Below, in pieces: positions 52,062-60,948 of a DNA stretch of 64,000 nt (the stretch's first letter is position 1; every line of letters starts with the position of its first letter). Source of the DNA: JALZUV01 sp963837025 (lineage in GTDB: Bacteria > Pseudomonadota > Alphaproteobacteria > Rickettsiales > JALZUV01); assembly GCA_963837025.1 (NCBI GenBank), contig CAWILT010000002.1:620001-684000 (forward strand), given 5' to 3'. Under the pieces are notes generated by a model. It saw nothing but the letters and a program-made list of their open reading frames with translations. It was not told the DNA's origin and ran no database searches. A program made the translations under genes and the position numbers.

Positions 52062-53453
52062 TTAGCCCTTGGGGCCTACCATTAGCTCAGGCCGCACCCA
52101 TTCGTTAAATTGAGCTTCGGTGAGCAAGCCAAGCTCTAACGCGGCGGCTTTGAGTGTAGTGCCTTCTTTATGCGCTTTTTTGGCAATTTTGGTGGCGTTG
52201 TCGTAGCCGATATGTGGGTTAAGCGCGGTCACTAACATCAGCGATTCATCGCGCAGTTTTTCAATGCGCTCCACATTAGCCGTTAGGCCATCCAAGCAAT
52301 TCTCGGTAAAACTGTTACAGCCATCAGCAATCAGGCGGATAGATTGTAGCAGATTATAGGCCATTACCGGTTTAAAAACATTCAGTTCAAAATGCCCATT
52401 TGAGCCTGCCACGGTGATGGTGGTGTGGTTGCCCATCACCTGTGCGGCCACCATGGTAAGCGCTTCGCATTGCGTCGGATTTACCTTGCCTGGCATGATA
52501 GAGCTTCCCGGCTCATTTTCCGGCAGGTTTAGCTCGCCTAATCCGCAGCGTGGGCCAGAGCCTAACATGCGGATATCATGCGCAATTTTCATCACACTAC
52601 AGGCGATGGTGTTCAGCACGCCCGAAAATTCAACAAATGCGTCATGCGCGGCCAATGCTTCAAATTTATTAGGCGCGGTTTTGAAGGGGATATGCGTAAC
52701 ATTGGCAACTTGTTTAGCAAATGCCTCACCAAAGCCTTTAGTGCTGTTAATGCCCGTGCCCACTGCGGTGCCACCTTGTGCAAGATTTAACATACGGGGT
52801 AGGGCCGCCTCAATCCGCTCCAACGCATAAGACATCTGCGCTTCATAGCCTGAAAATTCTTGGGATAGGGTGATAGGGGTCGCATCTTGCAAATGGGTGC
52901 GACCAATTTTGATAATGCCATCAAACTGTTTTATTTTTTGGGTAAGCATATCGCGCATCGCTTTAATGGCGGGTTTAAGTGCATGTTCAATTTGCTCCAC
53001 CGCGGCGATGTGCATGGCAGTAGGGAAGGTGTCATTACTGCTTTGCCCCATATTAACGTGATCGTTAGGGTGAACGGGGTTTTTGCTGCCTACCTCACCC
53101 CCCATGAGCTGAATGGCACGGTTTGAAATCACCTCATTGGCATTCATATTGGTTTGGGTGCCAGAACCGGTCTGCCATACAACAAGCGGAAAATGATCGT
53201 TCCATTTACCTGCGGCTACTTCATCAGCGGCTTTCACGATATGTTCGCCAATCGCCTTATCAAGCCCTGCAATTTGCATATTCACCGTAGCGGCTGCACC
53301 TTTTAGGACGCCTAAAGCGCGAATGAGCGGAATGGGCATGGTTTCCCCACCGATTTTAAAATTCATTAGGCTGCGCTCAGTTTGCGCGCCCCATAATTTA
53401 TCGCTTTGAACTTCTAAGGGGCCAAAGCTGTCAGACTCGGTGCGTGTAGCCAT
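52062..53453 (-). CDS. fumC: Class II fumarate hydratase
   Basis: A 463-residue FumC, the iron-independent homotetramer that interconverts fumarate and L-malate in the citric acid cycle. TESDSFGPLEVQSDKLWGAQ starts the protein, TGSGTQTNMNANEVISNRA and HVNMGQSSNDTFPTAMH form the fumarate site, GRTHLQDATPITLSQEFSG is the catalytic His region, and GSSIMPGKVNPTQCE the lyase signature. A complete, normal-length protein. It is monocistronic; on the other side, the glycosylase gene is divergent with 29 bp between starts. Confidence 0.97.
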   Translation of the reverse strand: MATRTESDSFGPLEVQSDKLWGAQTERSLMNFKIGGETMPIPLIRALGVLKGAAATVNMQIAGLDKAIGEHIVKAADEVAAGKWNDHFPLVVWQTGSGTQTNMNANEVISNRAIQLMGGEVGSKNPVHPNDHVNMGQSSNDTFPTAMHIAAVEQIEHALKPAIKAMRDMLTQKIKQFDGIIKIGRTHLQDATPITLSQEFSGYEAQMSYALERIEAALPRMLNLAQGGTAVGTGINSTKGFGEAFAKQVANVTHIPFKTAPNKFEALAAHDAFVEFSGVLNTIACSVMKIAHDIRMLGSGPRCGLGELNLPENEPGSSIMPGKVNPTQCEALTMVAAQVMGNHTTITVAGSNGHFELNVFKPVMAYNLLQSIRLIADGCNSFTENCLDGLTANVERIEKLRDESLMLVTALNPHIGYDNATKIAKKAHKEGTTLKAAALELGLLTEAQFNEWVRPELMVGPKG

Positions 53454-53482
53454 AATATTATTTCTCCGTTATAGATGTGCTT

Positions 53483-54112
53483 ATGACATATCAAACTCCC
53501 CCCTATTGGCAACAAGCAATCGCGGATTTATCGCAATCTGACCCCATTATGGCTGCCATCATTGCGCGATATCCCAATGAAGCGATGCAGGGCAAGGCCA
53601 ATGCGTTTTTAACGTTAATGCGCTCCATTACCGGGCAACAAATTTCCGTCAAAGCTGCGGATGCTATCTGGGCAAGGCTGGAGCTGGCCTGCAAAGGCAA
53701 TGTTGAGCCTCACGTTATTAAAAAATTAGATGAGCCAACATTGCGCCTAATTGGGTATTCGCGGCAAAAAGTTAGCTATTTGCATTCGCTAGCCGAATTT
53801 TTCATCACGCGCCAACATCTTGAGCGCGATTGGGCAACCATGAGTGACGAGCAGGTGCTTAAAGACATCACACAAATTAAAGGCATTGGCGTGTGGACGG
53901 CGGAAATGTTTTTGATGTTTCACCTTTTGCGGCCTAATATTTTACCGTTAGGCGATATTGGCCTCATCAACGCAGCCAGCAAGTTTTATAATGGCGGCAC
54001 AAAAATGGCGCACGCTGAAGTAACCCTACTAGCTGAAAAATGGCAGCCATGGCGCACGGTTGCCACATGGTATTTGTGGCGTACTTATGATGATGAGCCG
54101 GTTAATTACTAG
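53483..54112 (+). CDS. DNA-3-methyladenine glycosylase II family (AlkA-like)
   Basis: A 209-residue base-excision glycosylase of the HhH-GPD superfamily, removing alkylated purines. The helix-hairpin-helix reads KDITQIKGIGVWTAEMFLMF, followed by the catalytic-Asp strand NILPLGDIGLINAASKFY. ITGQQISVKAADAIWARL is typical of the AlkA core. The N-terminal TATA-box-like domain of E. coli AlkA is absent, so this is the short form found in many bacteria. The ATG at 53483 is used; a GTG six bases upstream is also possible. With ligase and photolyase, it adds to DNA-repair functions in the window. Confidence 0.92.
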   Translation: MTYQTPPYWQQAIADLSQSDPIMAAIIARYPNEAMQGKANAFLTLMRSITGQQISVKAADAIWARLELACKGNVEPHVIKKLDEPTLRLIGYSRQKVSYLHSLAEFFITRQHLERDWATMSDEQVLKDITQIKGIGVWTAEMFLMFHLLRPNILPLGDIGLINAASKFYNGGTKMAHAEVTLLAEKWQPWRTVATWYLWRTYDDEPVNY

Positions 54113-54150
54113 CGCTTCCCATTTATTTAAATCTGGTGCATGGTGAAGCT

Positions 54151-55137
54151 ATGGGAACCAAAACAAAATCTGAATTTATACGCTTCGCATGGGAGTTTGA
54201 TGGTAAAGGCGGCGGGCAGGAACTAACCGGCTCGGCTATTACCAAGCAGCTTAAAGCGAAAAAACTCGCATGGGTGCATTTAGATGCGGCCAACCCGCTC
54301 ACCCGCGAATGGCTGCGCAAAGAGTTAGCATATTTGGATGAATGGATATTGGATGCATTGCTTGCCAATGAAACGCGCCCACGCATCACAGAAGTGAATG
54401 AAGGTATGTTGGTGATATTGCGCGAAATGAACTTTAATGAAGGTGCTGATATTGAAGACATGGTGGCTGTGCGTGGCTGGTTTGATAACCATCGGATTAT
54501 CACCATGTCGCGTCGCCCTATCCTCATCATCCAACACCTTTATGAGGAATTAAAATCGGGGCAGGGCGTAACCGATGCTGGCGGGTTTGTAACACAACTA
54601 TCGCAGCGCATCGCAGAGATGATGCAACCGGTATTAACCGAAATTGATGATACGGTGGATGAAGCTGAGGAACAGGTAATGCTAAACCCCAGTAAAGAAC
54701 AGCGGCAGGAGGTGGTCGATATTCGCCGCCAAATTATCATGTTTCGCCGCTATATTCTGCCACAACGCGATGTGATGCAAACCATGCGTGCCACCAAATT
54801 ATCATTCATGGATAATGAAGATTTGCGCCGCGCATCTGAGACGTATAATCGCTTAACCCGCTATGTAGAAGATTTAGATACACTGCGCGAACGGGCACAA
54901 ATTGTCAAAGATGAGCTTTCAACAACCCTATCCGATCAGCTCAATCATAATCTTTATGTGTTATCGGTGGTGGCCGCCATCTTTCTACCGCTCGGGTTTT
55001 TAACAGGGCTAATGGGCATCAATATTGGGGGTATGCCCGGCGTGGATGATGAACGTGCCTTTTGGATTTTCTGCGTTTCTTTAGTTATCATCACCGGTTT
55101 GCAAGTTTGGATATTTAAAAAATTAAAGTGGTTTTAG
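54151..55137 (+). CDS. CorA-family metal transporter, ZntB-like
   Basis: A 328-residue CorA-superfamily protein. The N-terminal cytosolic funnel ends with a long helix, and two C-terminal membrane helices are joined by LMGINIGGMPGVDDERAFW. Its G-I-N-I-G-G-M-P-G signature (in place of G-M-N in CorA magnesium channels) is ZntB-type, associated with zinc transport. HNLYVLSVVAAIFLPLGFLT is TM1 and FCVSLVIITGLQVWIFKKLK TM2. The ATG at 54151 is preferred (GGTGAAG just before); a GTG at 54136 is in frame but weaker. Near, but not coupled to, purB. Confidence 0.9.
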   Translation: MGTKTKSEFIRFAWEFDGKGGGQELTGSAITKQLKAKKLAWVHLDAANPLTREWLRKELAYLDEWILDALLANETRPRITEVNEGMLVILREMNFNEGADIEDMVAVRGWFDNHRIITMSRRPILIIQHLYEELKSGQGVTDAGGFVTQLSQRIAEMMQPVLTEIDDTVDEAEEQVMLNPSKEQRQEVVDIRRQIIMFRRYILPQRDVMQTMRATKLSFMDNEDLRRASETYNRLTRYVEDLDTLRERAQIVKDELSTTLSDQLNHNLYVLSVVAAIFLPLGFLTGLMGINIGGMPGVDDERAFWIFCVSLVIITGLQVWIFKKLKWF

Positions 55138-55187
55138 TGGAAACCCAGCCTTGCAGAATCGTAGCAGGCTGGTTATAACCTTGGCCT

Positions 55188-56498
55188 ATGATACCTCGTT
55201 ATTCACATCCCGCAATGGTGGCGATTTGGTCGCCAGAGAAGAAATTTGATATTTGGTTTGATATTGAAGCGCATGCCGCATCGGCCATGGCGCAAGTGGG
55301 CACCATTCCGCAAAGCTCGGCCGATAGTATTTGGGCGCATAAGCCGGCTGCATTCACTGCGCGAGATATAGAACGCGCTGATGAAATTGAACGGACTACT
55401 AAACATGATGTAATCGCTTTTTTAACCATGATAGCAGAATATGTAGGCGAAGAAGCGCGCTTTTTGCATCAAGGTATGACCAGTTCTGACCTGTTGGATA
55501 CGGGCTTTGCTGTGCAGCTTACGCATGCCACCGACCTTTTGTTGGAAGATATGGATAATTTGCTGGCTATATTAAAGCGTCGTGCTTATGAAGCTAAAAC
55601 AGTGCTAAAGATGGGCCGCAGCCACGGCATCCATGCGGAACCTACCACCTTTGGGTTAACGCTTGCTACATTTTATGCTGAATTTAAACGAGGCCGCGAA
55701 CGGTTAGAAGTGGCACGTAAAGAAATTGCAACCTGTGCCATCTCCGGTGCTGTCGGCACATTCGCCAATATTGACCCCAAAGTGGAAGCTTATGTAGCTG
55801 ATAAAATGGGTTTGGCGATTGAGCCTATTTCAACTCAAGTTATCCCCCGCGATAGGCACGCTGCTTATTTTGCCGCCTTGGGCGTGATTGCAAGCTCCAT
55901 TGAGCATTTAGCGATTGAAATTCGTCATATGCAGCGCACTGAAGTGCTTGAATGTGAAGAGTTCTTTTCCAAAGGCCAAAAAGGTAGCTCAGCCATGCCG
56001 CATAAACGCAATCCGATTCTGTCTGAAAATTTAACCGGCCTTGCGCGTTTAGTGCGTATGTCGGTAGTGCCAGCGATGGAAAATGTAGCCCTTTGGCATG
56101 AACGCGATATTTCACATAGTTCGGTTGAGCGTATGATAGCACCCGATACCACTGTAACCCTCGATTTCGCTTTGCGTCGGCTTACCATGATGATGGATAA
56201 TCTGGTTATTTACCCTGAAAATATGCTTAAAAATTTAAATAAACTAGGCGGATTATCCTTCTCGCAACGCGTGCTGTTAGCGCTTACACAAAAAGGCATT
56301 AGCCGTGAAGAAAGCTATAAAATCGTGCAGCGCAACGCCATGAAAGTGTGGGAAGAGGGTAAAGATTTCCTAACCGAACTCAAAGCCGATACAGAGGTTG
56401 CCGCCCTAATGAATGATGCTGAGCTAGAATCCTTATTCGATATGACTGTTCACACACGCCATGTTGACACTATTTTTGAACGTGTGTTCACTGACTAA
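55188..56498 (+). CDS. purB: Adenylosuccinate lyase
   Basis: A 436-residue PurB, which removes fumarate from SAICAR and adenylosuccinate in purine synthesis. It begins MIPRYSHPAMVAIWSPEKKF, has TTKHDVIAFLTMIAEYVGEE, the catalytic His in GMTSSDLLDTGFAVQL, GRSHGIHAEPTTFG and the lyase signature KGSSAMPHKRNPILSEN. HERDISHSSVERMIAPD follows. Normal length for the bacterial clade that starts with the P-R-Y motif. It shares a superfamily with fumC, 1.7 kb away; both release or take up fumarate. 27 bp before the DUF481 gene. Confidence 0.97.
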   Translation: MIPRYSHPAMVAIWSPEKKFDIWFDIEAHAASAMAQVGTIPQSSADSIWAHKPAAFTARDIERADEIERTTKHDVIAFLTMIAEYVGEEARFLHQGMTSSDLLDTGFAVQLTHATDLLLEDMDNLLAILKRRAYEAKTVLKMGRSHGIHAEPTTFGLTLATFYAEFKRGRERLEVARKEIATCAISGAVGTFANIDPKVEAYVADKMGLAIEPISTQVIPRDRHAAYFAALGVIASSIEHLAIEIRHMQRTEVLECEEFFSKGQKGSSAMPHKRNPILSENLTGLARLVRMSVVPAMENVALWHERDISHSSVERMIAPDTTVTLDFALRRLTMMMDNLVIYPENMLKNLNKLGGLSFSQRVLLALTQKGISREESYKIVQRNAMKVWEEGKDFLTELKADTEVAALMNDAELESLFDMTVHTRHVDTIFERVFTD

Positions 56499-56525
56499 AA
56501 TTCATTATCTGCCAATTATATTATT

Positions 56526-57470
56526 ATGAAAACTCGCTTTCTAACTGCTCTAGTTATTTTTAGCTCGACGAATGTATCGGCATTACCAGCGCCCATCGTC
56601 ACACAGATGCAGCATATGTGCGCCGCCGATTCGCAATTTGTAAAACACGCTATTATGAATGAAGTGCGCAAACAAAACCCCGATTACGACGCCGAAATTG
56701 TGCGTAACTGGCCAAGCATTTGCGAAACGCCTGAAGCCAAAGCGGAAAAAGCAAAAGCTAACACCAAAACCGAATCAACCGAAATATTAGCTAATACGGA
56801 TAAAAAACTAGAGAACTCCATATTCTCGTTGAGTGGTTTTAGTGGACAGCTAGAGGCCGGATTAAATTTGCAATCGGGCAATACCGATGCAACCGAAATT
56901 AATTTTAAAGCCAGTGGCGAGCAAGATTTAGAAGATTGGCGCCATCATTTTGAGGCTAATGCCTATAATAGTATTGAAAATGATATACGAACCGATGAAG
57001 AATACCGCGTAGGCTTGGGTACAGATTGGAAAATTGACGATCGCGACTATGTTTTTGGTAAAATAGATTACGTGAATGATCGATTTGCAGGATTCGACTA
57101 TCGTATCAGCGAAACCGTTGGTTTAGGCCGTCGCTGGATTGATGATGATGTATTTTTGCTGGATACCCGCATCGGCCCTGGTTTGCGCCAGACTAAATTT
57201 ACCGATGGCGATAGTGAAAATAACTGGATTATACTTGCTGGCTTAAAATCGGCTTGGGTGGTGAATGAATTTGTTGAAGTGGGTGAAGATGCCGATGTTG
57301 AATTTGCTACCGATAACACCATCATCAATTCTGAAACATGGGCTAAAAGTAAATTAACCGATGATTTATCACTTAAAGCTGCCGTAGAAATTGAGCATAA
57401 AACAGAAGTCCCCATTGGCCGTGAAAAAACCGATACCCGCACGACGTTAGGTGTGGTGTACGATTATTAA
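56526..57470 (+). CDS. DUF481 family outer-membrane beta-barrel protein
   Basis: A 314-residue exported protein with a signal peptide (FLTALVIFSSTNVSALPAPI). After a linker rich in Lys/Thr, the DUF481 barrel begins GFSGQLEAGLNLQSGNTDAT and continues with alternating strands, such as DYVFGKIDYVNDRFAGFDYR, SETVGLGRRWIDDDVFLLD and the closing RTTLGVVYDY. Acidic strand turns (DGDSEN, GEDADVE) suit Ca2+ or cation binding. DUF481 proteins are predicted to be salt-induced outer-membrane pores. A tRNA follows 97 bp later. Confidence 0.9.
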   Translation: MKTRFLTALVIFSSTNVSALPAPIVTQMQHMCAADSQFVKHAIMNEVRKQNPDYDAEIVRNWPSICETPEAKAEKAKANTKTESTEILANTDKKLENSIFSLSGFSGQLEAGLNLQSGNTDATEINFKASGEQDLEDWRHHFEANAYNSIENDIRTDEEYRVGLGTDWKIDDRDYVFGKIDYVNDRFAGFDYRISETVGLGRRWIDDDVFLLDTRIGPGLRQTKFTDGDSENNWIILAGLKSAWVVNEFVEVGEDADVEFATDNTIINSETWAKSKLTDDLSLKAAVEIEHKTEVPIGREKTDTRTTLGVVYDY

Positions 57471-57567
57471 TGCTGTTTCCCGCAAAGATATTTTATTATA
57501 TCGCTTTTTTAAGATGACACATTGCCTAACCTTTGTTATGTAACGCATCTTGATATTACTCAAGCGT

Positions 57568-57644
57568 GGCGGAGTAGCTCAGTCGGTTAGAGCAGCGGAA
57601 TCATAATCCGCGTGTCGGGAGTTCGAATCTCTCCTCCGCTACCA
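57568..57644 (+). tRNA. tRNA-Met (anticodon CAT), CCA encoded
   Basis: Cloverleaf: acceptor GGCGGAG with CTCCGCT (first pair G-U), D-arm GCTCAGTCGGTTAGAGC, anticodon stem GCGGA/TCCGC with loop ATCATAA (CAT at positions 34-36), T-arm GGGAG-TTCGAAT-CTCTC, and a genome-encoded ACCA end. The sequence resembles the elongator Met tRNA of alphaproteobacteria; a lysidine-modified tRNA-Ile2 has the same anticodon and cannot be excluded by eye. Confidence 0.95.
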
Positions 57645-57660
57645 TATATCTAAAAATTAT

Positions 57661-58407
57661 TTATTGAAGTTTAATAATACTGTGGCAGCCAACGGCATCA
57701 AACCCAACATTATATTCAGCAGGGCCAACCGTTGCTGTCGTAATGCAGTTACCATAACCCGCATAAACTCTCATAATACCAGCATCAGGCTGGTCATCAT
57801 CAATTTTAAGATCGATATTATAGGCATCAGCAGGTTTTAAACCGGGCCCTTCAAGCCGTTTGGATGGGTGGCAACATGGAGCAATCGTCATTGTATTGAA
57901 GCTTCCTGTGCCGCCCATAAAATACCCGCTCCAAAAGCTAGTAATTACTAAGCCGTTACCGTCTAACGTTTCAGGAAGATTGGTGCCAACCACATCTGCC
58001 AAATTTCCAGAAGCGGGCGCTGGGCCAGGTAAGCCGGTTAGTGAAGTGTTTAGAATACCCGCAAGATTTAATTGCTGCCATAATCGATAAGATTCAGGGC
58101 CAAGCACAATCAATCCGTTGCCATCGCCATTGCAGGTTTGCGTGCCCGTTCCTGTGGCGGTTTGGCATGCTGAAGGGTCGGCATTTGCAGCGCCCCAATA
58201 GGCAGTGGCATTTTTCATATCGCCAGGTAGAGCATTATATTTCAGTTTAAACGTATTTACTGCCAACTGATATTTATTGATATCGGTTATCACTTTATTC
58301 AGCTCAGCTGATCGTATTAATCCCGCACCCGCTGTTATGCCGCCAATAATTAATCCAATAATCACCAAGACTATGGAAAGTTCTAAAAGAGTAAACCCAT
58401 GTTTCAT
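57661..58407 (-). CDS. Type IV pilin-like protein with prepilin N-terminus, paralog 1
   Basis: A 248-residue pilin-like protein. The ATG at 58407 is used because it gives the classic short leader and cleavage site MKHG/FTLLELSIVLVIIGLI. A helix of about 25 residues then a globular part follow: NKVITDINKYQLAVNTFKLK, YNALPGDMKNATAYWGAAN, GDGNGLIVLGPESYRLW, and a closing CHSIIKLQ. Cys pairs at ACQTATG-TQTC and CCHPS could form disulphides. It is highly similar in layout to the protein at 59410. No assembly ATPase or secretin lies in the window, so it is either a minor pilin or a pseudopilin working with genes elsewhere. It starts just downstream of tRNA-Met. Confidence 0.88.
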   Translation of the reverse strand: MKHGFTLLELSIVLVIIGLIIGGITAGAGLIRSAELNKVITDINKYQLAVNTFKLKYNALPGDMKNATAYWGAANADPSACQTATGTGTQTCNGDGNGLIVLGPESYRLWQQLNLAGILNTSLTGLPGPAPASGNLADVVGTNLPETLDGNGLVITSFWSGYFMGGTGSFNTMTIAPCCHPSKRLEGPGLKPADAYNIDLKIDDDQPDAGIMRVYAGYGNCITTATVGPAEYNVGFDAVGCHSIIKLQ

Positions 58408-58517
58408 AAACAAATTATACATAATTTTAGTTAAGGATATAATAAGAAATGGCGCGAATCATTACTAACATCAAGCGAAAACATTGAAATAATGTAGAAT
58501 TGCATTATATTAATTGT

Positions 58518-59002
58518 ATGAAGTTCCTGCGTTTTGTTTTTATAGTATCACTAAGCTTGAGCTTATCATTAAGCTCGATGGTAAAGTAAAGCAAAGTTAC
58601 GAACCGTTCCGTTTTTGGCAACATCTGAGCCTCGCCAAATTTATTAAAGGGGAATATAACGGCTTTCAAGACAGTTTTGAAACAGAGGATAACTATCCTA
58701 TCCTTTTTACGTCTCGTGTTACTTATGGTTTTAGTGAAAATTTCACCAACAAAAATGCGTCAGTAATTAATACGTCATTTCATGCTTTTGGTTTAAGCCA
58801 AGGCGCGAAAATTAATGATGAAAATATGCTGTTACTTGACACAAAATACGATGATGCCAATCTAGAGAGTGGAAAAATTATGGTATGGCAAATAATCTAT
58901 TCTGGCTCAGCGCCTGATTGTTTAAATGGCACCACAAACCCGACATATGATATCATGGGACAAAAAACCTTTACAGATTGCCAAGCCATATTCGTCAATT
59001 AA
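58518..59002 (+). pseudogene. Exported hypothetical protein with likely early frameshift
   Basis: An ATG at 58518 begins a clean signal peptide (MKFLRFVFIVSLSLSLSLS) that then hits a stop after 23 codons. A different phase at the same place, open to 59002, encodes 140-odd residues (KVKQSYEPFRFWQHLSLAKF, ILFTSRVTYGFSENFTNK, YDIMGQKTFTDCQAIFVN) but has no credible start except a TTG at 58514. Joining the signal peptide to that frame by a shift of one base in the Leu/Ser repeat (about 58550-58580) gives a sensible secreted protein. The family is unknown. It lies divergent between two pilin-like paralogs. The alternative is a TTG-started gene of 162 residues. Confidence 0.4.
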
Positions 59003-59245
59003 TATTTCTGGGTATCTTTATAATAAAAGCCTAGGTTGCTCACTATTATTTTGGAGTGCAGATGAAAATATTATACTAATAGTAAATGAAAAAATGCAAG
59101 AATCTTTACCTTATCTTAAATAATGGTATTGTTGAAGGTACAGCTATTAATTCAATCAAGTATTTAAGGAAGCTAAAATTAGAAATGCGTTGCTTTGCCA
59201 CTAATAGTAAGGCAATTGTTTGCTATAAAAGTGTTAGGATTGCAT

Positions 59246-59401
59246 ATGAATAAAACACAAGCATCAACATTAGTAGGAACATGTGTATTTATATACATGA
59301 TCTTAATCTTTTATGATTTTATTCCGAAAAATTTAGATGTACGTAATTTTGACGTTCGGGAATTAAATAGTATATTTTTTGATGAGCGCGATTTTCAATA
59401 A
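59246..59401 (+). CDS. Possible 51-residue membrane protein
   Basis: An ATG at 59246, preceded by AGGA about 7 bases away, opens a 51-codon frame: MNKTQASTLVGTCVFIYMIL (one membrane helix), then IFYDFIPKNLDVRNFDVREL and a short acidic end. A repeated V-R-D/E-like pattern (LDVRNFDVREL) appears after the helix. It ends 8 bp before the stop of the pilin-like gene on the other strand. Small and unrecognised; support is the ribosome site and the hydrophobic helix only. Confidence 0.35.
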   Translation: MNKTQASTLVGTCVFIYMILIFYDFIPKNLDVRNFDVRELNSIFFDERDFQ

Positions 59402-59409
59402 GCGAAATC

Positions 59410-60156
59410 TTACTTGAGTTTATAAATGCTGTGACAAGCCTTACCAGTTACTGCAAAATTATATTCAGCAGGGCCAACGGTTCCTGATGTAATGCAACCA
59501 CCATAGCCAGCATAAACGCTTAAATCACCCGCATCAGGCTGACCATCATCAATTTTTAAATCAATATTGTAAGCTTCTGTGGGTATTAAGGCTGGACCTT
59601 CAAGTCTTTGATTCCCAGGATGGCAACATACAGCTATAGTTAAGGTATTAAAAGATCCTCCTCCAGCCATAAAAAAAGAGCTCCAAAAACTTGTTAAGTT
59701 TATGCCATTTTTATCGATTGTTTCTGGTATATTTACTCCAACAACATCACCGTCAGCACCGGTATGTCCTGCGGTAGGAACACCATTATACGAATTGCTA
59801 AATATTCCGGCATTTGCTAGATGTTGCCATGCGCGATATGATTCGGGGCCTGCTTGTATTAATCCATCGCCGTTGCCATTGCATGTAGTTTTCGTGCCGC
59901 TGGCTGTCGTTACGCATGCTGTAGGATTTGCATTGGCCGCACCCCAATAAGATGTGGCGTCAGTCATATCTCCCGGTAGGGCATCGTATTTTAATTGAAA
60001 TGCTTTAACAGAAAACTCATATTTTTTAAGGTCAGTAACTACCTTACCTACTTCTGAGCTTCGAACAAGCCCTGCACCTACTGTAATGCCGCCAATAATC
60101 AGCCCAATGATTGCTAATACAATTGTTAATTCTAATAAAGTAAAGCCATGTTTCAT
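59410..60156 (-). CDS. Type IV pilin-like protein, paralog 2
   Basis: A 248-residue pilin-like protein, MKHG/FTLLELTIVLAIIGLI, that shares its plan with the 57661 gene: GKVVTDLKKYEFSVKAFQLK, YDALPGDMTDATSYWGAAN, GNGDGLIQAGPESYRAW, DDGQPDAGDLSVYAGYGGC and a closing CHSIYKLK. Two Cys near AVCCHPG and at CITSG are kept. The two proteins are clearly products of a duplication, both on the minus strand, with two poorly supported plus-strand genes between them. Likely minor pilins or pseudopilins. Confidence 0.88.
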   Translation of the reverse strand: MKHGFTLLELTIVLAIIGLIIGGITVGAGLVRSSEVGKVVTDLKKYEFSVKAFQLKYDALPGDMTDATSYWGAANANPTACVTTASGTKTTCNGNGDGLIQAGPESYRAWQHLANAGIFSNSYNGVPTAGHTGADGDVVGVNIPETIDKNGINLTSFWSSFFMAGGGSFNTLTIAVCCHPGNQRLEGPALIPTEAYNIDLKIDDGQPDAGDLSVYAGYGGCITSGTVGPAEYNFAVTGKACHSIYKLK

Positions 60157-60505
60157 CCAATAATGCTATCATTCAAACGTTAATTTTTCTGTAATAAAAT
60201 GATAATATACCGCTTTAGTTTATGTTTTAATTCAATTCTTGGTTGAAAAAGCGCACTGAATATTTAAACAATGATTCAACTACAAGCTTTCTAAAAAGCG
60301 ATAAGCGCTTCGCGTTGGGGTTGGGTAAGATTTAAATAGGTTTGTTGCGCAGCGCTTACCTCGCCGTCAAATTTAATATCTTATTTGTCGAGTGCTCCAC
60401 TTGTAGATCCAGTAGCTATAAGACATGAAGTGAGTAATGTGCGGGAAATAGATAAGATTTTGGCGAAAACGGGTCTAGCTTGTAATTGTTCTTTCTAATG
60501 ATTAT
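60157..60505. other. Gene-poor 349-bp interval with a gene remnant
   Basis: Between the pilin-like gene and the metal cluster. Apart from the 81-bp remnant described separately I see no intact gene, repeat or RNA. A short open stretch on the minus strand just before it (about 60399-60500) contains a lipobox-like LLTSCLIATGSTSG. Confidence 0.4.
60291..60371 (-). pseudogene. Remnant of the C-terminus of a di-haem oxidoreductase-like gene
   Basis: The minus strand reads FDGEVSAAQQTYLNLTQPQR, then EALIAF and a stop. This resembles the extreme C-terminus of the di-haem cytochrome oxidoreductase (DHOR) family, which typically ends H-D-G-E-A-x-x-A-R-x-x-F-x-x-L-x-x-x-x-R-x-A-L-x-A-F-L-x-S-L. Nothing else of the 400-500-residue family is present, except perhaps a lipoprotein-like N-terminus about 30 bp upstream. 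A deletion scar is the simplest reading, but 27 residues are little evidence. Confidence 0.35.
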
Positions 60506-60868
60506 ATGATTAATATGAATATTGTTCGCATCATAGGTGCTTTAATGCTTAGCTTAATTTTATTGGTTGGTTCAGTTGCCAATGCGGCCGCGCCGTGCAG
60601 CGCCTCGCAGGCTGATACGAAAAGTGCAAGTGCGATGCCATGCCATCAAATGGAACCCTCCGTTGATATTTCCACTCAAACCAATCAAGGGCAAATGATG
60701 CTCGATTGTAGCGATTGTGGCTGCGATCATTACGTGCATGTTTCCATTTTACCTGAAACGATCATCGTTTCGCGTTTAAAAACTCAATTTTCAATTTCTA
60801 AAACCATCGCCGCATTGACTACCCAAGCTGCGATGCGGCTCTACACGCCTCCTCGAACTTTAATCTAA
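60506..60868 (+). CDS. Cys/Met/His-rich periplasmic protein of a metal-handling cluster
   Basis: A 120-residue exported protein. The signal is MINMNIVRIIGALMLSLILL, cleaved after about SVANAAA; the second Met at 60515 is an alternative start. The mature part holds APCSASQADT, MPCHQMEPS and a Cys-rich cluster MLDCSDCGCDHYVHVS. Clustered Cys, Met and His near an export signal suggest thiophilic metal binding. No named family is recognised. It heads a plus-strand cluster with an outer-membrane-type protein, a MerP-like protein, a MerT-like membrane protein and a glutaredoxin-MauE fusion. Confidence 0.72.
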   Translation: MINMNIVRIIGALMLSLILLVGSVANAAAPCSASQADTKSASAMPCHQMEPSVDISTQTNQGQMMLDCSDCGCDHYVHVSILPETIIVSRLKTQFSISKTIAALTTQAAMRLYTPPRTLI

Positions 60869-60948
60869 GTTATTAAGGCTTTTGCCAAAGCATTTAGGCG
60901 CAGTTTTGCTGCGTTTAAAGATAATAAATTTAGAATTTAGAGGAAATA

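Noticed and set aside
57568..57644. A second att-like copy of the tRNA 3' end downstream
   Set aside because: No repeat of the T-arm and acceptor sequence is visible up to 64000.
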